From Nostoc sp. FACHB-152 (GTDB taxonomy: Bacteria > Cyanobacteriota > Cyanobacteriia > Cyanobacteriales > Nostocaceae), in NCBI RefSeq assembly GCF_014697475.1, contig NZ_JACJRV010000006.1, positions 1-64,000 on the forward strand: DNA of 64,000 nucleotides. The letters run 5' to 3'. The first letter of the stretch is position 1, and the number at the start of each line of letters is the position of its first letter. Shown in pieces: positions 26,601 to 38,690 of this stretch. Below the pieces are notes generated by a model. The model was not told the DNA's origin. It saw nothing but the letters and a program-made list of their open reading frames with translations, and did not search any database. A program made the translations under genes and the position numbers.

Positions 26601-27210
26601 TCCTCAAATCTCCTTGCCCTCCCGCAAAAATCGCCATATCAATTTCATCTTTCAAATTAAATTAATTGGTGATTAGCACCTATACAATTTTTTCGAGAAG
26701 TAGGGTAAATATTCTTTAAATAATTGCCATGACTTCATTATATTTGGGTGATTTTGATATGAATGTATACAAAAACACGGGCTAAAGATAAAAACTATTT
26801 TTATAATCAATAGTTTTATAGAGTAAAGTATATTCTAGGTTTTTTGCTCATCGTTACTATTTTTGAAACCCAGTTAATTGCAGCTATGTTTTGACTATCA
26901 GCTACACTGCTACTTCGCTCTTACTTTAGCTTATTTAAATATGTAGTTGCCTGACATTTTCATTTATATCGCATCTTATCATCAATTACTCTAATTCTCC
27001 AACCTGTAGCAGAAGGCAGAAGGTAGAAACCTTGCTGTTTCTGACATTCACGTTGTCAAAATGTCCTAATCGATATAGCAGGCAACAGGCAACAGGCAAC
27101 AGTTTTGAAAGCCTCTTAGCATCCATGTTTGATGATTAGATCTTGTGCTAACCTTTACTTCTACTGCTATGCTCTTGGCTATATTTTAAGTTTTCAGCAT
27201 CTCTAGCCAC
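26601..27210. other. Intergenic region without a gene
   Basis: About 610 bp, AT-rich on the left with the promoter side of the histidine kinase gene. I see no coding region. A flanked STRR element lies near its right end, and the metK terminator follows. Confidence 0.5.
27076..27120. repeat. STRR element with flanks, inverted copy, three AGGCAAC units
   Basis: The sequence TATAGCAGGCAACAGGCAAC continues for a third unit and ends with TTTTGAAAGCCTCTT. Read in reverse it has the same left flank, heptamers and right flank as the elements at 11892 and 35623. Confidence 0.75.
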
Positions 27211-27256
27211 AAAAAGCCCCTGCCTTGTTGCAAAGTCACAATATCAAGGCAGAGGC
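27211..27256 (-). terminator. Rho-independent terminator of metK
   Basis: Two 12-nt arms (27216-27227 and 27245-27256) pair with one G-U, and on the minus strand the stem is followed by TTTTTG. It lies 44 bp beyond the metK stop. Confidence 0.85.
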
Positions 27257-27299
27257 AAATTTATAAAATTACGAAGACTGTAATTTTTATTGTGCTATG

Positions 27300-28568
27300 C
27301 TACGCGATCGCAGTTGAACGCAACTGGCTAACTGCTTGCTGCAAAAATTCCGCCTTATCGGTTTGCTCCCAAGGCAAGTCTAAATCATTCCGTCCCAAAT
27401 GACCGTAAGCCGCGATGTCCTGATAAAAACGTCCGCCTCGTTCACTTGGTAACTTGCGTAAGTTGAAAGCATGAATAATGCCTGCTGGACGCAGTTCAAA
27501 GTTCTGTTTGACTAATTCCAGCAAAATTTCATCATCTACTTTGCCAGTCCCAAAGGTATCTAAGAAAATACTGACTGGTCTAGCCACACCGATGGCATAA
27601 CTCAACTGAACTTCGCATTTGTCTGCTAACCCTGCGGCCACAATATTTTTGGCCACATAACGAGCAGCATAAGCAGCAGAACGGTCTACTTTTGTGGGGT
27701 CTTTACCAGAAAAAGCACCACCACCATGACGAGAATAACCACCGTAGGTATCAATGATGATTTTCCGTCCTGTCAGCCCAGAATCGCCTTGAGGCCCACC
27801 AATGACAAACTTACCTGTAGGGTTAACTAAAAAGCGTGTATCTTGATCAGGCTTAATGTCAATATCGCTAAACACAGGCTCGACCACTGCTGCCCAGAGG
27901 TCTTGTTTGATTTTAGCTTGCACTGCTGCCTCATCAGTGATTTCCCCAATAGTAGCTGTATGCTGAGTGGAAATCAAGATAGTATCAATACCAACAGGTC
28001 TGCCATCTTCATAGACAACGGTGACTTGTGTTTTCCCGTCAGGACGCAGGTAGGACAATTCACCTGTTTTGCGAACTGCTGCCAAACGACGCGCAATTCG
28101 GTGGGCAACACAGATGGGTAAGGGCATGAGTTCTGTCGTTTCGTTGCAAGCAAAACCAAACATGATTCCTTGGTCGCCTGCGCCGATGCTGTCGAATAGT
28201 TCATCACTATCCTGTTCACGGGTTTCGTGAGCAACGTTTACGCCTTGAGCAATATCTGGTGATTGTTCATCTAAGGCGACGATAACGCTAGTGCTGTTAG
28301 CCGAAAAACCGTTATCTGCATTGATATAGCCAATTTCGGCGATTTTTTTCCGTGCTAGATTGGCATAATTGATGTTTGCCTTGGTAGTAATTTCACCAGT
28401 TATTAAGACTAAACCAGTGTTCACTACTACTTCAGCCGCAACACGGCTGGTAGGGTCTTGGGTCAGTAGAGTATCAAGAATTGTATCTGCAATCTGATCG
28501 CAGATCTTATCGGGATGACCCTCAGTTACTGACTCGGAGGTAAATAAATAGCGATGAGACAAAGACAT
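27300..28568 (-). CDS. metK: S-adenosylmethionine synthetase
   Basis: The 422-residue protein makes S-adenosylmethionine from ATP and methionine. [26 protein letters not shown] and [16 protein letters not shown] are the methionine, ATP and phosphate-loop signatures. Length is standard for cyanobacteria, slightly longer than the E. coli enzyme. A GGAGG sits only 1 nt before the ATG, an unusually short spacing. A long inverted repeat lies in the leader (28590-28624). It has its own terminator and appears monocistronic. Confidence 0.97.
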   Translation of the reverse strand: MSLSHRYLFTSESVTEGHPDKICDQIADTILDTLLTQDPTSRVAAEVVVNTGLVLITGEITTKANINYANLARKKIAEIGYINADNGFSANSTSVIVALDEQSPDIAQGVNVAHETREQDSDELFDSIGAGDQGIMFGFACNETTELMPLPICVAHRIARRLAAVRKTGELSYLRPDGKTQVTVVYEDGRPVGIDTILISTQHTATIGEITDEAAVQAKIKQDLWAAVVEPVFSDIDIKPDQDTRFLVNPTGKFVIGGPQGDSGLTGRKIIIDTYGGYSRHGGGAFSGKDPTKVDRSAAYAARYVAKNIVAAGLADKCEVQLSYAIGVARPVSIFLDTFGTGKVDDEILLELVKQNFELRPAGIIHAFNLRKLPSERGGRFYQDIAAYGHLGRNDLDLPWEQTDKAEFLQQAVSQLRSTAIA

Positions 28569-28589
28569 TCCTCCAGTGAAAGTATTTTT

Positions 28590-28624
28590 GTTGACTAAAT
28601 ATTTAAGTTTATATTTAGTTCAAC
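28590..28624 (-). promoter_or_regulatory. Inverted repeat in the metK leader
   Basis: GTTGACTAAATAT and ATATTTAGTTCAAC are complementary with one bulged base and an 8-9 nt loop. It lies 22 bp upstream of the metK start, so it would fold in the 5' UTR or act as an operator. I cannot match it to a known SAM riboswitch. Confidence 0.4.
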
Positions 28625-28826
28625 GAATTATTTGTGGAATCATAACAATCTTGACACATTCGGTAGTCAGTGTAGTGCTATCTTTTTAAGACCAAATCAA
28701 GTCTGAGGTTTGGTAAAGCAAATATTTACGATTTTCAATAGTATTTTCAATAAAGTAGTTTTATTAATAATCAATAGTGAGTAGGAAATCGGGCATAACA
28801 AACTGACTATCTATCAAACATAAAAT

Positions 28827-28860
28827 AAAAAGGGGGTCTCCCCGGAAGCGCCCCCTAAAA
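28827..28860 (-). terminator. Rho-independent terminator of prk
   Basis: AGGGGG (28831-28836) pairs with CCCCCT (28851-28856) around a 14-nt loop, and the minus strand continues with TTTTTAT. It lies 32 bp after the prk stop codon. Confidence 0.75.
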
Positions 28861-28888
28861 ACTTTGACACAAACACTGCTGTTTTGTT

Positions 28889-29893
28889 TTAGACTTGAAC
28901 CGCTAGTTTTGCTTCCTTTGATGTCAGGCGCTCATAGGTAGCACGCATTTTTAAACCTGTTAGCACTTGGAACAAACCAGTTCCGTTATTGGAACCTGGA
29001 TACTCACGGTGTTGGAGTAACAAGTGAGTCATTTCACCTTCATACTTGGTAGATGTGTTGCTGAGGTGGTTTTCGATGTAAATGACTTCTTCTAGGTTGT
29101 CAAATTGACCATCTACTTCTAAGACAGAAACGTAGCGGCCGTAGTAAACATCGGAGCCATAGTACAGCTGCATACCTGGGTAAGAACAGGTCAGTTTACG
29201 TCCACAAGGAGTCCAGTGAATGGTTGACCCTTCATCAAACAGGTAAACAGGTGTAAATCCTTCTTTACCTTCTCTTTGCAACATCCGTACCCGCAGAACT
29301 TTGCGGTCTGTGTCGTTCTTGATTAAGTTTGTAGGCAATACTTGGAGAACTACATCAGCGAATTCTCTTTGGGGTTCAATATACTTCGTAAAGTCAGGTT
29401 TACGAGAGTTAATAGCTGCTAAGACATCTTCGTAGCGATGACCCCTTTCTGCCATGTCGCGTTGAATTTTCCAGGCAATTTTAACTTCATCGCTGATGTC
29501 AAAATAAACGCTGAAATCGAGCAGCGATCGCACCCGCTCATCATATAAAGGATGTAAACCTTCAACCACTATAATATGATTTGGTTCTATTCTTTCTGGC
29601 GGATCAATCATGCCGGTTTCGTGGTTATAAATCGGCTTATCAATGGCTTGACCTTCTTTGAGAGCCTTAATTTGCTCGTACATCAAGTCAAAATTGTTTG
29701 CCCTGGGGTCAAGTGCAGTTATCCCAGTTTCTTTGCGTTGTTTGCGATCTAAGCAATGATAGTCATCTAAGCAGATAACTGTCATGAACTCTTCACCAAA
29801 TAAGTCGATCAAACGACGCAAAAAAGTAGATTTGCCGCACCCGGAGTCTCCGGCTACTCCAATTAGTACCACGCGTTCCGGCTTACTTGTCAT
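28889..29893 (-). CDS. prk: Phosphoribulokinase
   Basis: The 334-residue protein phosphorylates ribulose-5-phosphate to the RuBisCO substrate. The P-loop is GVAGDSGCGKST. The redox cysteines C19 (in the P-loop) and C41, and the C-terminal pair C230/C236, are all present, so the thioredoxin switch and CP12/GAPDH complex formation should operate. VVEGLHPLYDERVR and KIQRDMAERGHR are further family blocks. A GAGG ribosome binding site is well spaced. The gene is divergent from petH across a long gap. Confidence 0.97.
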   Translation of the reverse strand: MTSKPERVVLIGVAGDSGCGKSTFLRRLIDLFGEEFMTVICLDDYHCLDRKQRKETGITALDPRANNFDLMYEQIKALKEGQAIDKPIYNHETGMIDPPERIEPNHIIVVEGLHPLYDERVRSLLDFSVYFDISDEVKIAWKIQRDMAERGHRYEDVLAAINSRKPDFTKYIEPQREFADVVLQVLPTNLIKNDTDRKVLRVRMLQREGKEGFTPVYLFDEGSTIHWTPCGRKLTCSYPGMQLYYGSDVYYGRYVSVLEVDGQFDNLEEVIYIENHLSNTSTKYEGEMTHLLLQHREYPGSNNGTGLFQVLTGLKMRATYERLTSKEAKLAVQV

Positions 29894-32487
<2,594 letters not shown>

Positions 32488-32553
32488 TTTTGTTATTGGT
32501 CATTGGTCGTTAGATTAAGACAACTGACAAAAGACAACTAAAACAAGATAATC

Positions 32554-32582
32554 TGTAGGGTGGGTTGTTTACCCACCCTACA
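32554..32582. terminator. 12-bp inverted repeat after petH
   Basis: TGTAGGGTGGGT and ACCCACCCTACA form a perfect 12-bp stem with loop TGTTT, followed by ATTGTTTT on the + strand. It lies 67 bp after petH and is probably its terminator; the same palindrome is a common dispersed element in Nostoc. Confidence 0.65.
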
Positions 32583-32674
32583 ATTGTTTTGTATATATAT
32601 TTGCTAAAGAAAGAGTTTTGGTGGTTAAAATAATAACTGCTCTGAACTCATAACTAGTATTGGGTGAAAAGTTT

Positions 32675-33964
32675 GTGGGTGTAAAGCTGGGAATCTTGGG
32701 ATTAGGTACAGTAGGAACAGGTACGGTGCAACTACTACAAGATGCTGTTGGCCGTCATCCACTGTTGGAGGAAATAGAAATTTATCGGGTGGGGGTACGA
32801 TCGCTTGACAAACCCCGTGCGGTAAAATTGCCACAGTCAGTGGTAACTACAGATTTAGAAGCAATTGTCAATGACCCGGCGGTAGATATAGTAGTCGAGG
32901 TCATGGGTGGACTGGAACCAGCGCGATCGCTAATTCTCCAAGCGATCAAAAATGGGAAACACGTAGTTACTGCCAATAAAGCTGCGATCGCTCGTTTTGG
33001 GGCTGAAATTTTCAACGCTGCCAATGAAGCTGGGGTTTATGTCATGTTAGAAGCAGCTGTTGGCGGTGGGATTCCCGTCATTCAACCCCTAAAGCAAGCT
33101 TTAAGTGTCAACCGGATTCATACTGTTACTGGCATAGTTAACGGTACAACTAACTACATCCTCACCCGGATGCAAACGGAAGGCAGCGACTTTGGTGATG
33201 TTTTGGCTGATGCTCAACGCTTAGGCTATGCTGAAGCTGACCCAACAGCTGATGTTGAGGGCTTAGATGCAGCCGATAAAATTGCGATTTTGGCATCCTT
33301 GGGTTTTGGCGGACGCATCCGCTTAAACGACGTGTATTGTGAAGGCATTCGGCAAGTTAGTAAGACAGATATTGCCTATGCCGAAAAATTAGGATTTGTG
33401 ATTAAATTATTAGCGATCGCCAAATCCCAAAACATGGCTAACTCGCAGCTATCTGTCAGAGTTCATCCTACCTTTGTACCTAAAGCGCACCCATTAGCTA
33501 GTATTAACGGTGTTTACAACGCCATCCTCGTCGAAGGAGAACCCATCGGCCAAGTGATGTTTTTTGGGCCGGGTGCAGGTGCAGGCGCAACAGCCAGTGC
33601 CGTCACATCAGATATTTTAAGCCTAGCAGCTGCTCTCAAAAGTAATACAACTGCTCCCAATCCGCTACTGACTTGTAGACATGAGGATTACTGCCAAGTT
33701 GCACCCATTTCTGAACTAATAACCCGATTTTACACCCGCTTCCTCACCAAAGATCATCCTGGTGTGATCGGTAAATTAGGTACTTGTTTTGGCAATCATG
33801 GTGTGAGTTTAGAGTCAGTTGTGCAAACTGGCTTTCAGGGAGCGTTAGCCGAAATTGTCGTTGTTACTCACGATGTTAAAGAAGGTGACTTCCGCCAAGC
33901 TTTAGATGAAATTCGGAATCTGGAAGCGATTGATAGCATTCCCAGCATTTTACGAGTGCTTTAA
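32675..33964 (+). CDS. hom: Homoserine dehydrogenase
   Basis: The 429-residue protein has an N-terminal Rossmann motif (LGILGLGTVGTGTVQLL), the homoserine dehydrogenase catalytic core (VNGTTNYILTRM, GYAEADPTADVEGLDAADK) and a C-terminal ACT domain (from about residue 345, FLTKDHPGVIGKLGTCFGNH) for threonine feedback. It reduces aspartate semialdehyde to homoserine on the way to threonine and methionine. GTG at 32675 gives the conserved MGVKLGILG start; a TTG at 32660 is less likely. It lies downstream of petH in the same direction but is separated by a hairpin. Confidence 0.95.
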   Translation: MGVKLGILGLGTVGTGTVQLLQDAVGRHPLLEEIEIYRVGVRSLDKPRAVKLPQSVVTTDLEAIVNDPAVDIVVEVMGGLEPARSLILQAIKNGKHVVTANKAAIARFGAEIFNAANEAGVYVMLEAAVGGGIPVIQPLKQALSVNRIHTVTGIVNGTTNYILTRMQTEGSDFGDVLADAQRLGYAEADPTADVEGLDAADKIAILASLGFGGRIRLNDVYCEGIRQVSKTDIAYAEKLGFVIKLLAIAKSQNMANSQLSVRVHPTFVPKAHPLASINGVYNAILVEGEPIGQVMFFGPGAGAGATASAVTSDILSLAAALKSNTTAPNPLLTCRHEDYCQVAPISELITRFYTRFLTKDHPGVIGKLGTCFGNHGVSLESVVQTGFQGALAEIVVVTHDVKEGDFRQALDEIRNLEAIDSIPSILRVL

Positions 33965-34019
33965 GAAGTGTGAAGTATGAAATAAACGTGTTGAGAGGAA
34001 GTCTAAAAACTAAGATGTT

Positions 34020-34040
34020 AAACCCGCCTACGCGGGTTTT
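34020..34040 (+). terminator. Rho-independent terminator of hom
   Basis: AAACCCGC and GCGGGTTT pair with a 4-nt loop and are followed by TTG on the + strand, 56 bp after the hom stop. Confidence 0.7.
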
Positions 34041-34052
34041 GTCTGTATAGCC

Positions 34053-34066
34053 GCGACTTCAGTCGC
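34053..34066. repeat. Short palindrome GCGAC-TTCA-GTCGC
   Basis: A perfect 5-bp inverted repeat with a TTCA loop in the context TAGCCGCGACTTCAGTCGCC. This exact hairpin is a common dispersed element in Nostoc-type genomes. Confidence 0.6.
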
Positions 34067-34154
34067 CAAAGCTAGGAAAGATTATTTATGCTTTACACTT
34101 CATTTTGTAGGTTAATTTTTTACAGGGAATTTTACCGTTTCCAGGGTATACACG

Positions 34155-35243
34155 ATGACAAATCTACCTCCGTCCGATCCAAAGTCATCTGAAAAAACAG
34201 CCCTTGGCTTTGATGAATTTATTGCCATTTTGGTTGCCTTTGCCACTATTGGGGGAATTCTGTTGTGGTCATTTTCTCGGCGTGATGCTGGCTGGAACTT
34301 GAATGCATTGTTGTCGCCTCCACCGAGTTCAACTCCGACAACTCAACCCAAGCCCGCAGCAACTTCTCCAGCTACGCAAATGCAACCAAACGCAAATTCC
34401 CAACCTGAGGCTGTGCCATCGCCTCCAAATGAGTTTGTTCCTGAACCAAGCCCCACTCTACCCCTAATACTTCCACCTATTCCAGTCGCTCCGATTAATT
34501 CATCACCAAAGTTGGCTCCTTTCTCTACATCAACTAAATCATCACCTTTGCCTTTAGTTACCCCTGCTGAACAGAAGTCAGTTATTCCGCCACCGATAGC
34601 ATTTAATGATGTACCTACTAATTTTTGGGCCAGTCGGTTTATTAATACTCTTTCGGCTCGTGGTATTATCAAAGGTTTTCCAGATTATACATTTAGACCA
34701 AATCAGCCTGTCACCCGCGCTGAATTTGCTGCTATCCTCCAGCAAGCTTTTGACACAGAACTGAGTAAAAACTCAGTTCCGTTTAAAGATGTAGCAGATC
34801 AATATTGGGCAACACCAGCAATTGACCACGCTGTTGGTACAGGATTTTTAAAAGGGTTCCCCAACAAAACCTTTCAGCCAAAACAAAAGATTTCGCGTGT
34901 ACAAGTTTTGGTTGCACTTGTCAGTGGGTTGAATCTCAAACAACCAGCGAAACCGTCACAGGTGTTAAGTATTTATCAGGATAGAAACAATATTCCTAAA
35001 TATGCTGTTGGCAAGGTAGCGGCTGCAACAGCTAATGGTCTGGTGATTACCAATTCTAATCAAAAAGTTTTGGCTCCTAATCAAGCAGCTACCCGTGCTG
35101 AGGTTGCTGCTATGGTGCATCAAGCTTTGGTTAAGCTGGGAAGAGTAGATAATCTCTCTTCTGAGAATATTGTGCGTTGGCAAAGCCCGCCGCAGGCATC
35201 GCCTGTGCAGAATTCCTTGCCTAAAGGTAGAGTCACTCCCTGA
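34155..35243 (+). CDS. Membrane-anchored protein with three SLH domains
   Basis: The 362-residue protein has a cytoplasmic N-terminus, one transmembrane helix (about 26-45), a long Pro/Ser/Thr linker (50-150) and three S-layer homology domains: VPTNFWASRFINTLSARGII to about 205, then VADQYWATPAID to about 270, and a divergent third unit ending ATRAEVAAMVHQAL. SLH domains bind cell-wall polymers. Such proteins tether the membrane to the peptidoglycan layer. No porin barrel follows, so it is not an SLH-OprB porin. Confidence 0.9.
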   Translation: MTNLPPSDPKSSEKTALGFDEFIAILVAFATIGGILLWSFSRRDAGWNLNALLSPPPSSTPTTQPKPAATSPATQMQPNANSQPEAVPSPPNEFVPEPSPTLPLILPPIPVAPINSSPKLAPFSTSTKSSPLPLVTPAEQKSVIPPPIAFNDVPTNFWASRFINTLSARGIIKGFPDYTFRPNQPVTRAEFAAILQQAFDTELSKNSVPFKDVADQYWATPAIDHAVGTGFLKGFPNKTFQPKQKISRVQVLVALVSGLNLKQPAKPSQVLSIYQDRNNIPKYAVGKVAAATANGLVITNSNQKVLAPNQAATRAEVAAMVHQALVKLGRVDNLSSENIVRWQSPPQASPVQNSLPKGRVTP

Positions 35244-35505
35244 AAAATTGCCGTCTCGATAAGGGACTTCCAACTCAAAAAATATCCAATCATGAAGGGT
35301 AGCAGAGGGGGAAAAAGATTCTTCGCAATATCTTTGATGGTTGATAGTTGAATAATTTAATTTCTGGAAGTCCCTAAGTATAGGAACCGAAGTATAGCTT
35401 AGGACATCAACAGATGATAAAACTTAGACAGCAAATCGCTTTTAACCCTGTCACCTATCACCTGTTACCTGTCCCCTGCTAGATCACCAACATTTAATCT
35501 TCAAA

Positions 35506-35538
35506 AAATTTGAGCGGCGCAAATTGCCGCTCAAATTT
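35506..35538 (-). terminator. 13-bp perfect hairpin, likely terminator for the CAAD gene
   Basis: AAATTTGAGCGGC and GCCGCTCAAATTT pair with a 7-nt loop; on the minus strand the stem runs into TTTTTG-like T-rich sequence. It is about 125 bp downstream of the CAAD gene. Confidence 0.6.
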
Positions 35539-35622
35539 CTGTGTTTTAAATTGCAGTGAGGAGTTATAGCAGTTGAAGCATAGTTTGGGAAATAAGCTAA
35601 CCGTAAAACTCAGACATCAAGA

Positions 35623-35662
35623 GACTTTCGAGCCTGTTGCCTGTTGCCTATTGCCTGCTATA
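35623..35662. repeat. STRR element with flanks, heptamer TTGCCTG
   Basis: AAGAGACTTTCGAGCC is followed by three TTGCC-type heptamers and closes with TGCCTGCTATA, directly abutting the CAAD stop codon. It is the second copy in this orientation of the element seen at 11892. Confidence 0.8.
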
Positions 35663-36112
35663 TTAAGCTTCAGGAGCGTTTCTGCCAACAACTTGTGATT
35701 TAAGAGTTGTAATTTCATTAGTTAGCTCTTTTCTGGTTGAAGCTTTGAGTAAATAGCGATAAACAAACCAAGCAGAGTAACCAATACCAATCAACTCAAA
35801 GGTAGGTGCTACTAAAGGAATGTCATTCAAAGAATCTAATATTGCCAAAAGTACCTTAACCGCGACAATTGCTGTCACAATTAAGCCAACGCTAACCAGA
35901 GGTTGCTTGTATTTATTGAAAAAGCTACCCAGGTATTCAGGCAGTGTTGCTAAAAAGCCAGAAATTTGTTCGCCATATTTTATCCATTCCTCTTGAGGTT
36001 GTGCAGGAGGCTGGAGTTTGGTAATGGTTCCTGTTTGGCTGTTGATATCTGGCACTGTTGCTTCTGTGGATTTTGTTTCTGCGAATTCCGGTTCTTGCAT
36101 TTTAACTTCCAT
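35663..36112 (-). CDS. CAAD domain (CURT1-like) membrane protein
   Basis: From ATG 36112 the protein has 149 residues: an acidic/Pro-rich N-terminus, a short amphipathic helix, two transmembrane helices (PLVSVGLIVTAIVAVKVLLA and TFELIGIGYSAWFVYRYLL) and a charged C-terminal helix (STRKELTNEITTLKSQV). This is the CAAD architecture, found alone or appended to aminoacyl-tRNA synthetases in cyanobacteria and homologous to plant CURT1 thylakoid-curvature proteins. It is the stand-alone form. An alternative ATG is at 36100. Confidence 0.88.
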   Translation of the reverse strand: MEVKMQEPEFAETKSTEATVPDINSQTGTITKLQPPAQPQEEWIKYGEQISGFLATLPEYLGSFFNKYKQPLVSVGLIVTAIVAVKVLLAILDSLNDIPLVAPTFELIGIGYSAWFVYRYLLKASTRKELTNEITTLKSQVVGRNAPEA

Positions 36113-36840
36113 AAATTTGACAGTTGGGTTTTTTAATCCGGACAATTACAACCAAAAGGCTGCGATTAAGCAAGACACAAGTGTATCAGACTTGGCTTGG
36201 GGTTCCCTATAACCATAAAGGCCTCTAACCTCTACTGCATCAACTACAAGGTAGACAGTCAGTAGGAGGACAGAAGCTAAACAGCGATAGAATGTGTTAC
36301 CCCATCTGTCTGAGTTTTGTGTTTGTCAATCAACTGGAACCCTCAGGATGAGATTATCCCATACCGTATCATTTGCTGATATATAGTACTCATTCAAGTA
36401 CAAATCATGCAAAAAACAGACCACTTCTCCTTTATACAAGGATAATCGCCGATTTTACCTGAATATTAAAGCTATCTTCAGCCGGATTCGTCAATAAATC
36501 TGTTGGTCATTTATATGAATACTTAATAAAACATTTTATATATTCATTTAACCTAGATTTTATAAATATTTTGTGGTATGAGTTTACCAGTGGGCTAAGA
36601 GGTAGCGTTAAGCCATCTGAGTAAAACAGCGTAAATATTTGTAGTTGAAATAAGGCAACCCTGATTAACCAAGTTTCACCACCAAAAATGAAAGCGGTTT
36701 TTTCTTTGCAACTCTCTTTCAAGTCAGGAAGGAATCAGGAATTGAAAATATTTTCCAATTCCTCACCCCTATTAATCAAGGTTGAGTATCCTTTAACCCG
36801 TTCTATTCTTGCGTCGGGAAACTAGTTTATGTAGTTTAGC
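36113..36840. other. Intergenic region without a supported gene
   Basis: The 728-bp AT-rich gap holds the CAAD promoter on its left. A 71-codon minus-strand open frame at 36507-36722 lacks convincing composition. A dispersed repeat occurs at 36629-36670. Confidence 0.5.
36629..36670. repeat. Dispersed repeat, short copy
   Basis: GCGTAAATATTTGTAGTTG at the left and CCTGATTAACC at the right also occur, in the same order, at 59742-59822. Here they are separated by about 12 bp (AAATAAGGCAAC); there the spacer is expanded by heptamers. Confidence 0.7.
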
Positions 36841-37299
36841 CTAGTCCCAATCTGGCATTTGTGCGCCGTCTTCACCACCAACACCGATGCCTGTGTTAAA
36901 AATGTCTGCATCAGTAATATTCATATTTTCCATTGAAGCGCCATATACATTGGAGTCGTGAATTTGAGCGCGGGTAAAATTGACTCCGTTAAGATTGGCT
37001 TTTTTGAAATTAACGTTAGTCGCAAAAGCTGAAGATAAGTTAGCTCCTTTTAGATTGGCATTGGTGAGATCTGCACCCTCAAGGTTTGCACCCGAAAGAT
37101 TTGCTTTAGTAAGATTTGCACCGCGTAAATCAGCACCAATTAAATGAGCGTTCCTGAGGTCAACTCCTGATAGATTGCACCGTTGACATTCCCCAGTAGA
37201 TAAAAGTCTTTGTAAATCTTGTGAATTCCCTGCGTTAACAGAGCTTACAAAAAATAGGGGAGTTGCTAAGGCAAGAGCCGCAAACAGCTTGAGTTTCAT
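36841..37299 (-). CDS. Secreted pentapeptide-repeat protein
   Basis: The 152-residue protein starts with a signal sequence (LKLFAALALATPLFFVSSVNA, cleavage near residue 23). A Cys-x-x-Cys (ECQRC) is followed by about 16 pentapeptide units such as ADLRGANLTKA. A C-terminal acidic tail (GGEDGAQMPDWD) closes the protein. The mature product is likely lumenal or periplasmic. It resembles the other pentapeptide protein in the window only in fold; the cysteine pair at the mature N-terminus differs. Function unknown. Confidence 0.92.
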   Translation of the reverse strand: MKLKLFAALALATPLFFVSSVNAGNSQDLQRLLSTGECQRCNLSGVDLRNAHLIGADLRGANLTKANLSGANLEGADLTNANLKGANLSSAFATNVNFKKANLNGVNFTRAQIHDSNVYGASMENMNITDADIFNTGIGVGGEDGAQMPDWD

Positions 37300-37610
37300 A
37301 ATCTTTCCCCCTTTGAAATTAGGTTGCGTCCGTTCTTTTCCTCACGATTCTATTATCTCACTAATTTTTTTCACAAGGTTGATTTAATTAACAAAATAAG
37401 GGAGATGTGCAATTTATTTACTGGTGACGCAACAATAATAATCACAAGGGTTTCAGGCTATTACTTGCAGATTAATTATGCATAAATTACCTAATTAGAG
37501 CCTTGTTAAATATTTTTACGAAATTCGATTATTTATGTTGCTTTGTCATAAGTTGTTAAGGGTAATTCTTCTAGGAGTAAAAGTCACTCAGTAAATACCG
37601 TTTAAGTATA
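37300..37610. other. Intergenic region, nothing recognised
   Basis: AT-rich gap of 311 bp holding the promoter side of the pentapeptide gene. I see no gene, repeat or hairpin of note. Confidence 0.5.
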
Positions 37611-38474
37611 TTAATTCGCTAAAAAATTCCTCATGTACTGATTAACTAATTGAGGCTGTTCTTGCTGCACCCAATGTCCGCAATCGGGAATATACTGAAT
37701 TTGAAAGTTGCTAACGTAGGCATCAGTTCCATAAGTAAGTTCTTTACCAAGAGCAGTATCCTTTTCTCCCCAAATCATCAGTGTTGGCACAGACAAAATT
37801 TCCCATTTTTTGTTGGGTAAAAATTGCGGTAAATTATTGCGGTAATAATTCAACATAGCTGTTAAAGCACCGGGTTTAGCCGCAGCCTTTTTATAAGTTT
37901 CTAGGTCAGATGAAGTGAAGGCATTTTTATTAGCGGCTGTACCTTGAATAGTCTGGGTAATTGTTTGATAATCGAAAGATTGTAGCATCATTTCCGGAAT
38001 TGCAGGCAGTTGAAAAAAGAATATATATGAACTACGTAGCAACTGCTGAGGAGTTAAGAATGCTTGGGAAAACTTAGCAGGATGCGGCAGGTTAAGTATG
38101 ATTAATTTCTCGATCATTTCTGGGTGGGCATAGGCAAAAAACCAGGCGATCGCACCGCCCCAATCATGCCCAACTAACACACATTTTTCTTGTCCTAAAC
38201 CTTTAATTACTCCTTCAATATCTTTGACAAATTCATCCATTACATAAGCTGATTGTGCTGTTGGTTTATCGCTATCGTTATAGCCGCGCAAATCTAACGC
38301 CACAACTTGGAAATCTTGAGCGAATTCTGGTATTTGATGCCGCCAAGAATACCAAAATTCCGGAAACCCATGTAACATCAGCATTAAAGGGCCTGTACCT
38401 TGGGTGACATAGTGGAGTTTCACACCATTGGTAGTTATGCATTTGTGTTGCCAAGTCTCTGTTGCTGCTGACAT
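37611..38474 (-). CDS. Alpha/beta hydrolase, epoxide hydrolase-like
   Basis: The 287-residue protein has the oxyanion loop HGFPEFWYSWRHQIP, the nucleophile elbow GHDWGGAIAW with aspartate as nucleophile, the acid region LMIWGEKDTALG and the catalytic histidine in DCGHWVQQEQP. Aspartate in the elbow, together with the WYSWRHQ motif, places it with epoxide hydrolases and haloalkane/fluoroacetate dehalogenases rather than serine esterases. Cytoplasmic, no signal peptide. Substrate unknown. Confidence 0.9.
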   Translation of the reverse strand: MSAATETWQHKCITTNGVKLHYVTQGTGPLMLMLHGFPEFWYSWRHQIPEFAQDFQVVALDLRGYNDSDKPTAQSAYVMDEFVKDIEGVIKGLGQEKCVLVGHDWGGAIAWFFAYAHPEMIEKLIILNLPHPAKFSQAFLTPQQLLRSSYIFFFQLPAIPEMMLQSFDYQTITQTIQGTAANKNAFTSSDLETYKKAAAKPGALTAMLNYYRNNLPQFLPNKKWEILSVPTLMIWGEKDTALGKELTYGTDAYVSNFQIQYIPDCGHWVQQEQPQLVNQYMRNFLAN

Positions 38475-38690
38475 AGGTTGTATTTGTTCTAGGGATAACG
38501 TAAGTTGTGTTGAATTATGTACCGTCTTCCTAGACCAAACATCTGTTAAAAGGCAGTGTTTGAGGTGGTGGCAATGTCAGAGAATTTTTATATGGGGAGT
38601 GGGGAATCGGGAGACAAAAGCGAATGGAATTCACGGCTACATAAACAAAGCCCACCTCCGTGGGCTAACACTACTTCCCACTTCCCCCTC

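Larger units (their letters stand above)
35244..35662. other. Intergenic region with hairpin and STRRs
   Basis: There is no gene. The gap holds an array of TCACCTA/TTACCTG heptamers (35450-35480), a perfect 13-bp inverted repeat at 35506-35538 and a flanked TTGCCTG element at 35623-35662 that ends directly at the CAAD stop codon. Confidence 0.6.

Noticed and set aside
36507-36722. 71-codon minus-strand frame between CAAD and pentapeptide genes
   Set aside because: It overlaps the dispersed repeat at 36629-36670 and has no family resemblance.
38556-38690. Upstream extension of the GH10-like protein to a GTG
   Set aside because: The added 45 residues come from GGGGAGT-type repeat DNA; family similarity begins right after ATG 38691.
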